From Desulfobacteraceae bacterium (GTDB lineage: Bacteria > Desulfobacterota > DSM-4660 > Desulfatiglandales > Desulfatiglandaceae), in contig DSCZ01000121.1 of the NCBI GenBank assembly GCA_011048855.1, positions 1 through 14,519 of the forward strand: a stretch of 14,519 nucleotides of DNA. The letters run 5' to 3'. The position numbers and the translations under genes are program-made. How positions within the stretch are numbered: the stretch's first letter is position 1; each line of letters begins with the position of its first letter. This document shows positions 7,355 to 14,306 of this stretch, in pieces. Under the pieces are notes generated by a model. That model made no database searches. It was not told the DNA's origin and saw nothing but the letters and a program-made list of their open reading frames with translations.

Positions 7355-9094
7355 TCATTTTTGCTTCGGTTGAATTTCGGCTGAAGCGGCCGTTATCTGC
7401 TGAACGAGGCGATCCGCTTCCTGCTCGAGATCCCCTGCGGTTTCTTCAATCGTTGTGTGCCAGGCGGAGCGAAACTGCTTTGACAGGGCCTTCACCAGAT
7501 CTTCCGCGCGGCGGTTTAAAAATTTTTGATACCGGCGGAAAAACCTGAAACCGAGAAAAATGTTTATTAGTGCGTAGCTTGCAAGCGCCGCAAGCCCCTC
7601 TGCGCTGAAAACGGTATTGATGAACGCAAGGATAAGCTCAAAAATTGACGTCATCCCGGGTTCGGATATAAGACGAAGCCAGCCCGCTTCGCCTCCGAGA
7701 ACAATGAGCAGCAGTATTGTTATAAGCCCGTAGCATGTACGCTGTCGTAACCGGAACAGGCCGTAGCCGGGGCGTTGAACGGATTCAAGCGTTATTTCGG
7801 CGACTTCTGCGGCCCGTATCCTTAGTCGTTCTATGCGTTCCTCTTCAACCAGGATTTCGGTGACCCGCTCCCTGAGTCTCTCAGGGATGTTTTCCTTCAT
7901 CATTTCCCGCAGAAGCCTGTTCCGTGACCACTCGAGACACGTGCGGAAAGCGGTTAACATTTCTTCGGGATCGGGAAGCGGCGGTTTTTGTTCCGCCCTT
8001 CCCAGGGTTCTTTTAAGGTATCCGGCCGCAAGCCATACAAGATAGCCAGGGCCGGTGAGGGCCTTATCACCCCGGTTGCCGGTCGTTAAACGGCGGTGCA
8101 GTTCGGAGTCCAGAGTCGGCGGCACCAGGACGCCCGGAGGAGCACAAACCGGTGGTGAGCCGGATTTGAGCTCCCGTACGATTTTTCGGACTGCACGGAC
8201 ACATGCGTCGACGACCAGGACTTCTCCCTTTAATGATTCCTTCAGGGCGGAGGTTTCCATCTCTATGTTCGAAGTCTTTATCGCTGCAACTGTTTTCGCG
8301 TCGCGGTGCTTGAACAGCAAGTTTCGAAACGCTGTGAACTGGTTCCATGGAGAAAATTCTCCTTTCATGGCTTCCAGGGCGGAAATAACGTATAAGGCTG
8401 CCCCGGAAATACCCTGATCCGAGAGATTCTCTGTCAATCCGGCGGCCACTTTCGATAAACGCCCGTAACCTTCAGCGGCCTCCACGTCCTGGAAAAGAAC
8501 GTCCACCTTATTCAAAACAAAAAGAAAATTGTCACGAGAGCGGGAGGCTTCGTCGATGAACCGATAAAACCGGGCGTCCGCATATTTTTCGGGGGTGGTA
8601 ATCCACACTACGATGTCCAGCTCCGGCAGCAAAGTTTTCACAACAGCCCGGTGATGTTCTTCGATACTGTCGAAATCGGGCAGATCACACAGCAGGATGT
8701 GCCGGATGGAATCACGACTGTGAATGATTTCATCGAAAGGAATTTCAGCGGTGGAGAAATCAATCGGCGGCGACAGTTCATGGCGGTAAATTATCACCCG
8801 GTCCGTGTGAGGTCTTCGATGGCTGGTGGATGAGATTTTCTCGGCTGCAAGCGCATTTATTATCGTTGATTTACCCGCACCGGTTCCACCCAGCAGCCCG
8901 ACCGTCAGAAATGTATGTTCCATACGGTCAAGTTCGGCAATGAGTTCGGCGGCACGTGTCCGGAGCGCCGATTGCTTTTCGGCGCCCATCGCATACAGCG
9001 TCCCCTGATCCAGAAAGTTCAGGATCATATCAAGTTTTTTACGAACGGGGATATTAGAACCGGTCAATGGGGTCCCCTCGATTCCTTGCTGCAT
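7355..9094 (-). CDS. Dynamin-like membrane GTPase, second of a tandem pair
   Basis: A 579-residue protein with an N-terminal TRAFAC-type GTPase domain, a helical middle and C-terminal membrane segments. G1 is GGTGAGKS (69-76), G2 threonine T97 in RRPHT, G3 DLPD (137-140), a following EKYAD motif (169-173) and G4 NKVD (195-198). Hydrophobic segments at about 454-474 and 484-516 are followed by a basic, helical tail (FRRYQKFLNRRAEDLVKAL). This layout is that of bacterial dynamin-like proteins that bind and remodel membrane. The RRPxT and EKYADA signatures recall, from memory, the paired dynamin-like GTPases of actinobacteria. The start at 9094 is supported by GGGAGGTGG about nine bases upstream. 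It overlaps the 3' end of its paralogue by 31 bases, so the two are probably coupled and act together. The cellular role is not known. Confidence 0.82.
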   Translation of the reverse strand: MQQGIEGTPLTGSNIPVRKKLDMILNFLDQGTLYAMGAEKQSALRTRAAELIAELDRMEHTFLTVGLLGGTGAGKSTIINALAAEKISSTSHRRPHTDRVIIYRHELSPPIDFSTAEIPFDEIIHSRDSIRHILLCDLPDFDSIEEHHRAVVKTLLPELDIVVWITTPEKYADARFYRFIDEASRSRDNFLFVLNKVDVLFQDVEAAEGYGRLSKVAAGLTENLSDQGISGAALYVISALEAMKGEFSPWNQFTAFRNLLFKHRDAKTVAAIKTSNIEMETSALKESLKGEVLVVDACVRAVRKIVRELKSGSPPVCAPPGVLVPPTLDSELHRRLTTGNRGDKALTGPGYLVWLAAGYLKRTLGRAEQKPPLPDPEEMLTAFRTCLEWSRNRLLREMMKENIPERLRERVTEILVEEERIERLRIRAAEVAEITLESVQRPGYGLFRLRQRTCYGLITILLLIVLGGEAGWLRLISEPGMTSIFELILAFINTVFSAEGLAALASYALINIFLGFRFFRRYQKFLNRRAEDLVKALSKQFRSAWHTTIEETAGDLEQEADRLVQQITAASAEIQPKQK

Positions 9095-10839
9095 GCAGAG
9101 CTTCCACCTCCCGGCGCTGGAAGGGTTTCGGCCATTATTTTCAGCCGATCTATGGCGCCGGTCTTCGGCATCAGCGAAACAAAATGCTGCTCATACCTCG
9201 CTTTTTGTTCATCAAGCACCGAGAGAAGGCTTTCCCTCAAACGGCGCGTAAGTTCCCGGGCTATTCTCTGGATTTCCCTCAACGCAAAAAGTTCCACCGC
9301 CCCCTTGGTGGCAAACGGAGCCAGCGCAGAACCCACAGCTGCATCGATCACCGTGAAGCCGCCTCCCAGTGCGGTTTCCAAAGACACCACCAGGACCCCC
9401 CACATGACAGCCGTGGTGTATATTCCCCACTTCCTGCTTCTGGGAAGTTTTCGTTCCAGCTCTTCAAACGTCGAGGCTAGCCATTCCTCGAGTTCTTTTT
9501 GCGCATCAGCAACCATTTCATAGACTTCGGATTCGTCAAGGGTCGGTGTCTTTCGTAGTTGGGAATAAACGGGCGCTGAAGGATCCACCGGTGGGAGGGA
9601 TTCCAGCACACTGCGGTTGAAGCCTTCGAGCGCGGCGAATAAAGGCGACAGGTCCAGTTGTCCCCGCATTGTCGCCAGTTTCTCTTTGCGGTCCCTGGAG
9701 GAATGTGTAGAACTCAATCCAAGCAAGCGCAACGGGAAAACCAGAACAGACTGGATCAAACGCCTGGGGCCGGCCAGAACATCGTAACGGGAGAAAACTT
9801 TTCTCACCTCAACACGAAGATGTCTCGTACGCTCATCGGTGAGCCTGGCTTCTTCGGTACGCAGGAAGGCTTCGCAACTGCGGGAGTGGAGTGCAGTCAA
9901 TTTTTCGAGCCAGAGTTTGGATTCTTTAATTTCTTCTTCAATAATTTCGACTGCCTCACCGGCGCTTTCAGCAATCAGCCCCCCGAGCTGTTTTATTGAC
10001 CGCTGCCTGAGGGATGCTACATTTCCGGGTGCGCATTCTTGGAAAAAGGCGTTTGCAAGTGAGTCCAGGTGCGTTTGAAGTTCTCTTCCCGGCAAAACCC
10101 CGTATGGAATTATAAGGATACGAACGGGGGGAAGCCGGATTCCTTGAATCTCGAGTGTCTCCCGGATCTCCTCCCGCGAAATTTCCGGAGCCCCTTTGTT
10201 GAGAACGAAAAGGCAGGGGGTGCCCCTGTGGACCACCTCGCGCAGGAAACCCGCCGGTACCTCATCCGCATATTTTTCCTGGCTTGCGACGAAAATAACA
10301 AAGTCGGCCGGTAGCGAGATGTTTTCCGCCGTATTTTTTCCGGCGTGATCAAGACTGTCCAGATCGGGAGTATCCACCAGGACCATATGTTGCATGTCTC
10401 CTCGCCGGTGGGTCAACAGCACTAGGCGGTCAGGCGTGCCCGATGTGGGCGGAGGTGCGGTTTCGTCTCCGTCGGGTCTTTGCACCGGGGGAAGGATACC
10501 GGCAGTTTCGGAAATTTCGGGGAACGACACGTGGGCATAAGCAATCGGTCCGTTGGTTTTAGGGCGCTCGATCCCCGAGGCGCTCAGGTTGCTACCGATC
10601 AGGGCGTTGAAAATAGAAGATTTCCCGGTGCCGGTTCCTCCTGCTATAACACACCAGAGAACCGAGGTTTTCCTTTTGAACTCCTGCGCCTGGAGGGCCT
10701 TTGAAATCGTTTCGATCAGCTTGTTCAGCCTGGTATGACGGTTGGTGAGGCCGGGGCATTGAAGCCCCTGGCGCGATAATCCGTCGAAGGGGGAAACCGG
10801 TTCGGGGTGAACAGGGGAATTCATGGTTTTTTGGTTCAT
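9064..10839 (-). CDS. Dynamin-like membrane GTPase, first of a tandem pair
   Basis: A 591-residue paralogue of the downstream GTPase with the same order of parts: G1 GGTGTGKS (67-74), G2 T95 in RPKT, G3 DTPD (156-159), EKYAD (188-192), and a long helical middle rich in Glu and Lys (about 280-350). Two hydrophobic stretches follow (about 471-491 and 496-512), and then a charged helical tail containing ELTRRLRESLLSVLDEQKARYEQHF. The G4 position reads NKGA (214-217), lacking the aspartate that normally gives guanine specificity, whereas the partner has NKVD. A proline-rich insert (about 117-136) lies between G2 and G3. The first ATG is at 10839; an alternative at 10824 is equally possible because the Shine-Dalgarno is weak at both. 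It is probably membrane-associated and works with its neighbour, perhaps as a heteromer. Confidence 0.8.
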   Translation of the reverse strand: MNQKTMNSPVHPEPVSPFDGLSRQGLQCPGLTNRHTRLNKLIETISKALQAQEFKRKTSVLWCVIAGGTGTGKSSIFNALIGSNLSASGIERPKTNGPIAYAHVSFPEISETAGILPPVQRPDGDETAPPPTSGTPDRLVLLTHRRGDMQHMVLVDTPDLDSLDHAGKNTAENISLPADFVIFVASQEKYADEVPAGFLREVVHRGTPCLFVLNKGAPEISREEIRETLEIQGIRLPPVRILIIPYGVLPGRELQTHLDSLANAFFQECAPGNVASLRQRSIKQLGGLIAESAGEAVEIIEEEIKESKLWLEKLTALHSRSCEAFLRTEEARLTDERTRHLRVEVRKVFSRYDVLAGPRRLIQSVLVFPLRLLGLSSTHSSRDRKEKLATMRGQLDLSPLFAALEGFNRSVLESLPPVDPSAPVYSQLRKTPTLDESEVYEMVADAQKELEEWLASTFEELERKLPRSRKWGIYTTAVMWGVLVVSLETALGGGFTVIDAAVGSALAPFATKGAVELFALREIQRIARELTRRLRESLLSVLDEQKARYEQHFVSLMPKTGAIDRLKIMAETLPAPGGGSSACSKESRGPH

Positions 10840-10910
10840 ATCAGGGCCTGAGGAAGCTGTTCAGCGATGCGTGGACACCGGCTGTGATTATGAAGCTGCT
10901 CTTGAACGCA

Positions 10911-10939
10911 GTTTAATCGAGAAATACACCACCGGTCAA
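10911..10939 (-). promoter_or_regulatory. Candidate promoter for the GTPase pair
   Basis: On the minus strand TTGACC (10939-10934) and TTAAAC (10916-10911) are 17 bases apart, about 70 bases upstream of the first GTPase start. The -35 match is good (5 of 6) and the -10 poor (3 of 6). If real, it would allow the GTPases to be transcribed separately from the small gene 256 bases upstream. Confidence 0.25.
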
Positions 10940-10970
10940 GGCGGCATTCCCCAACCCTGATACGCTAATC

Positions 10971-10993
10971 GTTTCCCCCTCGAAAGGGGAAAC
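10971..10993. repeat. Perfect 8-bp inverted repeat (hairpin) upstream of the GTPases
   Basis: GTTTCCCC (10971-10978) and GGGGAAAC (10986-10993) are perfect complements around a seven-base loop. Neither strand has a T-run after the stem, so it is not a standard terminator. It lies between the small minus-strand gene and the GTPase pair and could be an operator, an mRNA processing or stability element, or an interspersed repeat. Confidence 0.6.
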
Positions 10994-11021
10994 AGGTATG
11001 AATAAAATTCACGCACTCAGC

Positions 11022-11042
11022 GCAGGATCAATTTTTTCCTGC
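11022..11042. repeat. Inverted repeat after the small minus-strand gene
   Basis: GCAGGA (11022-11027) pairs with TCCTGC (11037-11042) across a T-rich nine-base loop. A second inverted repeat, TTGAAC/GTTCAA, lies at 11059-11080. Both follow the stop codon of the 122-residue gene (minus strand) within 75 bases, so they may help end or stabilise its transcript, though there is no clear U-tract. Confidence 0.35.
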
Positions 11043-11095
11043 AGCTATCCCCCGATATTTGAACCGAAATACCTGTTCAACAGTGCAGGGGAACA

Positions 11096-11464
11096 TTATA
11101 CGGCGACCGCGGCCTCGTCTTTTAGCTGCGACCTGTCGATCAGTTCGGTTGTATTGGCCGCCTTGTCGTACCAGCCTTCGTACAGGATCAGGTCGGGTGC
11201 GGCGTCCAGCGTGTTGTAATTTTTGACATTCACACTTCTGACACCGGCTTCCACCGGTGAATAGACCCGTACGTCGAACGCATTTTTGTTGTCCGGGCGT
11301 GGACGGACCACTGCCATCAGCTTCCACACAAAATCCGGGTCTTTTTTCATTTCCACGACAAGATGGCGACCAACCACTTCAGGTATCGCCTTCGGTTTCG
11401 GAAGGGCTTTTTGTTGAACGCCGGCGTCCGATTCAGCTTTTTTTGTCCAGAATTTCCAGTTCAT
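11096..11464 (-). CDS. Conserved-looking 122-residue protein of unknown function
   Basis: A small soluble-looking protein beginning MNWKFWTKK, with a flexible Ala/Pro/Lys-rich stretch (about 10-30) and then a compact domain. Notable segments are VGRHLVVEMKKDPDFVWKL (about 31-49), VVRPRPDNKNAFDVRVYSP and DLILYEGWYDK. I do not recognise a named family and assign no function. The balanced composition and alternating strand-like segments suggest a real folded protein. The frame is open upstream to 11599, but GGAG five bases before the ATG at 11464 and the low-quality upstream translation favour this start. It lies 256 bases upstream of the two dynamin-like GTPase genes on the same strand, so a shared role is possible but unproven. 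No signal peptide or membrane segment is seen. Confidence 0.65.
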   Translation of the reverse strand: MNWKFWTKKAESDAGVQQKALPKPKAIPEVVGRHLVVEMKKDPDFVWKLMAVVRPRPDNKNAFDVRVYSPVEAGVRSVNVKNYNTLDAAPDLILYEGWYDKAANTTELIDRSQLKDEAAVAV

Positions 11465-11547
11465 AGCTGCTCCTATCTTTTGGTTCGGGGATTTCATTGT
11501 TGTGAAAACATACCGCAAAATTTGAGCCAAACATGTAAAAGTTTGCT

Positions 11548-11575
11548 TTTTCAAAAATGAATATTGTTCTATAAT
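11548..11575 (+). promoter_or_regulatory. Candidate sigma70-type promoter ahead of the radical SAM gene
   Basis: A perfect TATAAT at 11570-11575 is preceded, 16 bases upstream, by TTTTCA (11548-11553; four of six consensus matches), inside an AT-rich stretch. The predicted RNA would start near 11582 and have an untranslated leader of nearly 200 bases before the radical SAM start at 11775. Confidence 0.4.
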
Positions 11576-11597
11576 TCCGCGTATGAATCGGAGGTTC

Positions 11598-11639
11598 ATG
11601 AACGCCCGAAGATATGTCGAGATAAGAGGCAGATTTTAA
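11598..11639 (+). other. Possible 13-codon leader ORF (MNARRYVEIRGRF)
   Basis: An ATG at 11598 follows GGAGG (11590-11594) with only three bases between, which is short for efficient initiation. It opens 13 codons, four of them arginine, before a TAA. It sits just downstream of the candidate promoter and just upstream of a hairpin, the order expected of an attenuation leader. A chance ORF is quite possible. Confidence 0.2.
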
Positions 11640-11656
11640 TATGCATCATGTGAAAT

Positions 11657-11683
11657 CCGAGAAGCGTCTCGGCGGTTCTGTTT
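11657..11683 (+). terminator. Hairpin with T-rich tail in the leader of the radical SAM gene
   Basis: CCGAGA (11657-11662) and TCTCGG (11667-11672) form a perfect six-base stem with loop AGCG, followed by CGGTTCTGTTTT. The tail is interrupted by G and C, so as an intrinsic terminator it would be weak. Its position about 75 bases after the candidate start site and 100 bases before the coding region suggests an attenuator or the end of a short RNA. Confidence 0.35.
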
Positions 11684-11774
11684 TAAGGTTTATCGGAAGC
11701 TTTTGTTCCGGTTTTCAGGCCTTTCCCGGTCCTTTCTCTAAATCGGTAAATTTAATATTCCAGGTATTTGCTTG

Positions 11775-12740
11775 ATGGTTCATCACGGAGATCGATTTCA
11801 GATTGGTTATGATCCCTGCATGCTTTGTCCGCGGCGCTGCGGTTCTTTTCGAAGCGGCTTTTCAGCCGGAGGCAGGGCGCCATACTGCGGGGAGTCTTCT
11901 ACTCTCAGGCTGGCTTATGTTGGGCCTCATTTTGGAGAGGAACCCCCAATCACAGGAACCAGGGGCTCCGGCACGGTTTTTTTTTCCGGCTGTTCTTTGA
12001 AATGCAGCTATTGCCAGAACCATCAGATCACTCATCAAGCGATGGGGAAGGCTGCCACACTTGAGGAGCTCTTCGATCTGGTTACCGCCATGATCAATGA
12101 TTCAGGGGTTCATAACATCAATATGGTGACTCCTGATCATTTTTTCCCCCATGTGTTCCATCTGGTGGAGAGGCTTAAAAAAGAAGGGTACGATCTTCCG
12201 ATTGTCTATAATTTATCGGGGTACCAGTCGGTGGAAATGGTACGTGAGGCGGAGTCTCGTGCGGATATTTACCTTCCGGACTATAAGTACTCCGATGGAA
12301 AACTGGCGGCGGCTCTTTCGGGTTGCGGCAATTACCCTCGAATCGCGCTCGAAGCGATTGACGAAATGGTTCGGCAGAAAGGATTCCTTAATCGGTGGGG
12401 CGGGGCTTCATCGCCGGCGAGCCGGGGGGTTCTTGTCCGTCATTTGATTCTACCCGGGCACATCGAGAATTCTCTGGCTGCGGTCACTTCGTTGTTCGTG
12501 GAATTCGGCCGGGAGCTGCCCGTGAGCCTGATGTCCCAGTATCGCCCGGTTGTTCCCCAGAAGTACGAAGAATTAAACCGGGTGATCACTATGGAAGAAT
12601 TCAACGTGGTTTATCAATATGTCCAGGAACTCGGTTTCGAGAATCTGTTCGTTCAATTCCCGGAGGGGAATGGGTGTGGCGGCGCTTTAAATGGACTTTT
12701 CGTTCCTGATTTCGCGAGGGAAAAAGTGTTTGAACGATGA
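11775..12740 (+). CDS. PflA-like radical SAM protein (COG1313-type)
   Basis: A 321-residue radical SAM enzyme. The [4Fe-4S]/SAM motif is CSLKCSYC (C73, C77, C80), preceded by the glycine-rich GTRGSGTVFFSGC and followed by QNHQITH. An N-terminal set of cysteines (C15, C18, C22, C38) arranged as CMLCPRRC...YC is typical of this standalone group related to pyruvate formate-lyase activating enzymes. Other family segments are VTPDHFFPHV (118-127), YNLSGYQSVEM (145-155), DIYLPDYKYSD (164-174) and SQYRPVVP (254-261). Its substrate is not known; no glycyl radical enzyme lies in the window. A TTG three bases earlier is an alternative start, and neither has a strong Shine-Dalgarno. Length is normal and the frame is intact. 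Confidence 0.85.
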   Translation: MVHHGDRFQIGYDPCMLCPRRCGSFRSGFSAGGRAPYCGESSTLRLAYVGPHFGEEPPITGTRGSGTVFFSGCSLKCSYCQNHQITHQAMGKAATLEELFDLVTAMINDSGVHNINMVTPDHFFPHVFHLVERLKKEGYDLPIVYNLSGYQSVEMVREAESRADIYLPDYKYSDGKLAAALSGCGNYPRIALEAIDEMVRQKGFLNRWGGASSPASRGVLVRHLILPGHIENSLAAVTSLFVEFGRELPVSLMSQYRPVVPQKYEELNRVITMEEFNVVYQYVQELGFENLFVQFPEGNGCGGALNGLFVPDFAREKVFER

Positions 12741-13117
12741 ACCTGACAGGCCTTTATTCGTGTTGTGGTAAGGTCGTTGTCAGCGGAGCGAAGGCGGAGC
12801 GGTTGTCGTTGTCGTAATCGGGAGATTTCATTGTGGACCATCGGTATCGGCGTCGGTATCGTCTGTTTTTCATGTAGTGCTTCCGTATCCGGCTGCGCCG
12901 GGGGCTTCGCTGCGGGACCTGGAAGAGATACTCCTCCTGGTTTTTGCGAAGGATTCTATATGAAGATGCTCTACTTGCTTTATGTCTCGATGGGTTTGTG
13001 GTACAAGAGCGACGGTATCTTGGAACGGGATTTCCGGGAAGGTGATGCCGGAAGGCTTCGTATTCAATAATTTTTTCCAGTGATTTCGCTTGTTGTTCAC
13101 GAAAGGAGCGTGTTCCT
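12741..13117 (+). other. 377-base stretch without a convincing gene
   Basis: A GTG-started frame (12765-13070) is open but its translation resembles no family I know and has no Shine-Dalgarno. A 26-codon ORF (12737-12817) overlaps the radical SAM stop as ATGA and could be a coupled micro-ORF, with no other support. Short direct repeats are visible: GCGGAGCG at 12783 and 12794, and TCGGTATCG at 12841 and 12853. The end carries the AAAGGAG Shine-Dalgarno (13102-13108) of the next gene. No terminator or strong promoter is evident. Confidence 0.5.
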
Positions 13118-14266
13118 ATGGGTGCTTTGACTCCGTTTTACGAAGTTAATGAAGCCCTGGTAGCCATGGGTGCCGAAAAGCTGAACCTGTGCATGCAGCG
13201 CGGGATGTGCGCCGGTTCGTGCCCGTGGAGAATCGTCGGGGGTGAATTCAATATCAGGCTTTTGATACGCATGGCCCAGCTCGGAGTGGAGGGATACGAA
13301 TCAGACGATGTTCTCTAGGGGTGTACGACCTGCAACAAATGCGTGCTTCGATGCCCCAGGGGAGTTACGATTATCGATATTGTAAGAGCCATGCGGGGGA
13401 TGATTGCCCAGACCGGGGCAGCTCCCGCCATGCTTCGAACCATCGCCGGCAGTGTGCACAGCAACGGCAACCCGTGGTCCGAACCCCGGGAGAAACGCAC
13501 GGCCTGGATGGAAGGCCTTGATGTTCCCCGGTTCGACGGCAGCCAGAAATACCTTCTTTTTGTCTGCTGCACTTCCGCTTATGACCCGAGGGGCAGGCAG
13601 GCAGCCAGGGCGCTCGTAAAAGTTCTCGATGCGGCCCGGGTGAGTTACGGTGTCCTGGACGGCTCGGAAAACTGCTGCAGTGAATCGATGAGGAAAATCG
13701 GGGAAGAGGAGCTTTTCGTCTCGATGGCTTCGGTGAACGTCGAACTTATGAATGACCTGGGCGTTAGCAGGATAATCACGACATCCCCTCATTGCATGTA
13801 CACTTTTCTCAACGAGTACCCGGAATTTGGAGGCCGCTGGGACGTGTTCCATTATACCCAGGTTTTGGCCGAGGCCCTCGACTCCGGAGACCTCGAGATC
13901 TCTCATCCGCTCGAAGCGGTGGTCACCTATCACGACCCTTGTTATCTGGGTCGTCACTCAGGTGTTTACGAGGCGCCCAGATCCCTTCTGGAGGCCGTTG
14001 CCGGCGGGGGGCTTGCAGAGATGGAACGAAACCGCGAGGACAGCCTGTGTTGCGGCGGCGGCGGCGGGAGGCTCTGGATGGAAACAAGGCCCGAATGGCG
14101 CTTCTCGGATCTCCGCATCCGAGAGGCGTGCGGAACAGGGGCTTCGATTTTGGCGACGGCCTGCCCTTACTGTATTTCGATGCTGGAGGACAGCCGCAAA
14201 ACCACCGGAAACGAGCAGGTGATCCAGGTTAAAGACCTGTCGGAATTGGTAGCGGAAGCTTTATAA
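13118..14266 (+). pseudogene. HdrC/HdrB-type fused Fe-S protein interrupted by in-frame TAG
   Basis: One continuous frame of 382 codons is broken only by TAG at codon 67 (13316-13318). The N-terminal part is a ferredoxin-like HdrC module. Its first cluster reads C25-MQ-R28-GM-C31-AGS-C35-P, with Arg where the second cysteine is expected; its second is C69-TT-C72-NK-C75-VLR-C79-P, intact but after the TAG. The rest has two HdrB-type CCG domains: CC at 13563-13568, NCC at 13669-13677 and HCMYTF, then YHDPCYLGRH and LCCGGGGG near 14047-14067, and ACPYC. The family (heterodisulfide-reductase-related, also GlcF/LldE-like) transfers electrons in anaerobic energy metabolism. Homologues have Trp or Phe at the TAG. 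The start has AAAGGAG nine bases upstream. A GTG restart at 13343 would lose three cluster-two cysteines, so two separate genes are unlikely. Nonsense mutation, base error or amber recoding are the options. Confidence 0.8.
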
Positions 14267-14274
14267 TAATCAAC

Positions 14275-14299
14275 GAGGCCGATCAGGCCGTTTTGTTTT
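14275..14299 (+). terminator. Weak terminator-like hairpin between the Fe-S gene and larC
   Basis: GGCC (14277-14280), loop GATCA and GGCC (14285-14288) are followed by GTTTTGTTTTG. The stem is only four G-C pairs, so termination would be partial at best. larC begins eight bases later, so read-through from upstream is likely. Confidence 0.25.
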
Positions 14300-14306
14300 G
14301 GGTAAG

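Noticed and set aside
8915..9523. 202-codon plus-strand ORF across the GTPase overlap
   Set aside because: Runs antisense to both GTPases; Ser/Arg/Pro-rich shadow composition.
12765..13070. 101-codon GTG-started ORF
   Set aside because: No ribosome binding site, repeat-derived N-terminus and no family resemblance; treated as non-coding.
13301..13957. 218-codon minus-strand ORF
   Set aside because: Antisense to the CCG-domain Fe-S protein. No recognisable domain or Shine-Dalgarno.
13343..14266. A separate HdrB gene starting at the GTG 13343
   Set aside because: That start removes three of the four cysteines of cluster two, has no Shine-Dalgarno, and the frame is continuous with the upstream part apart from one TAG.
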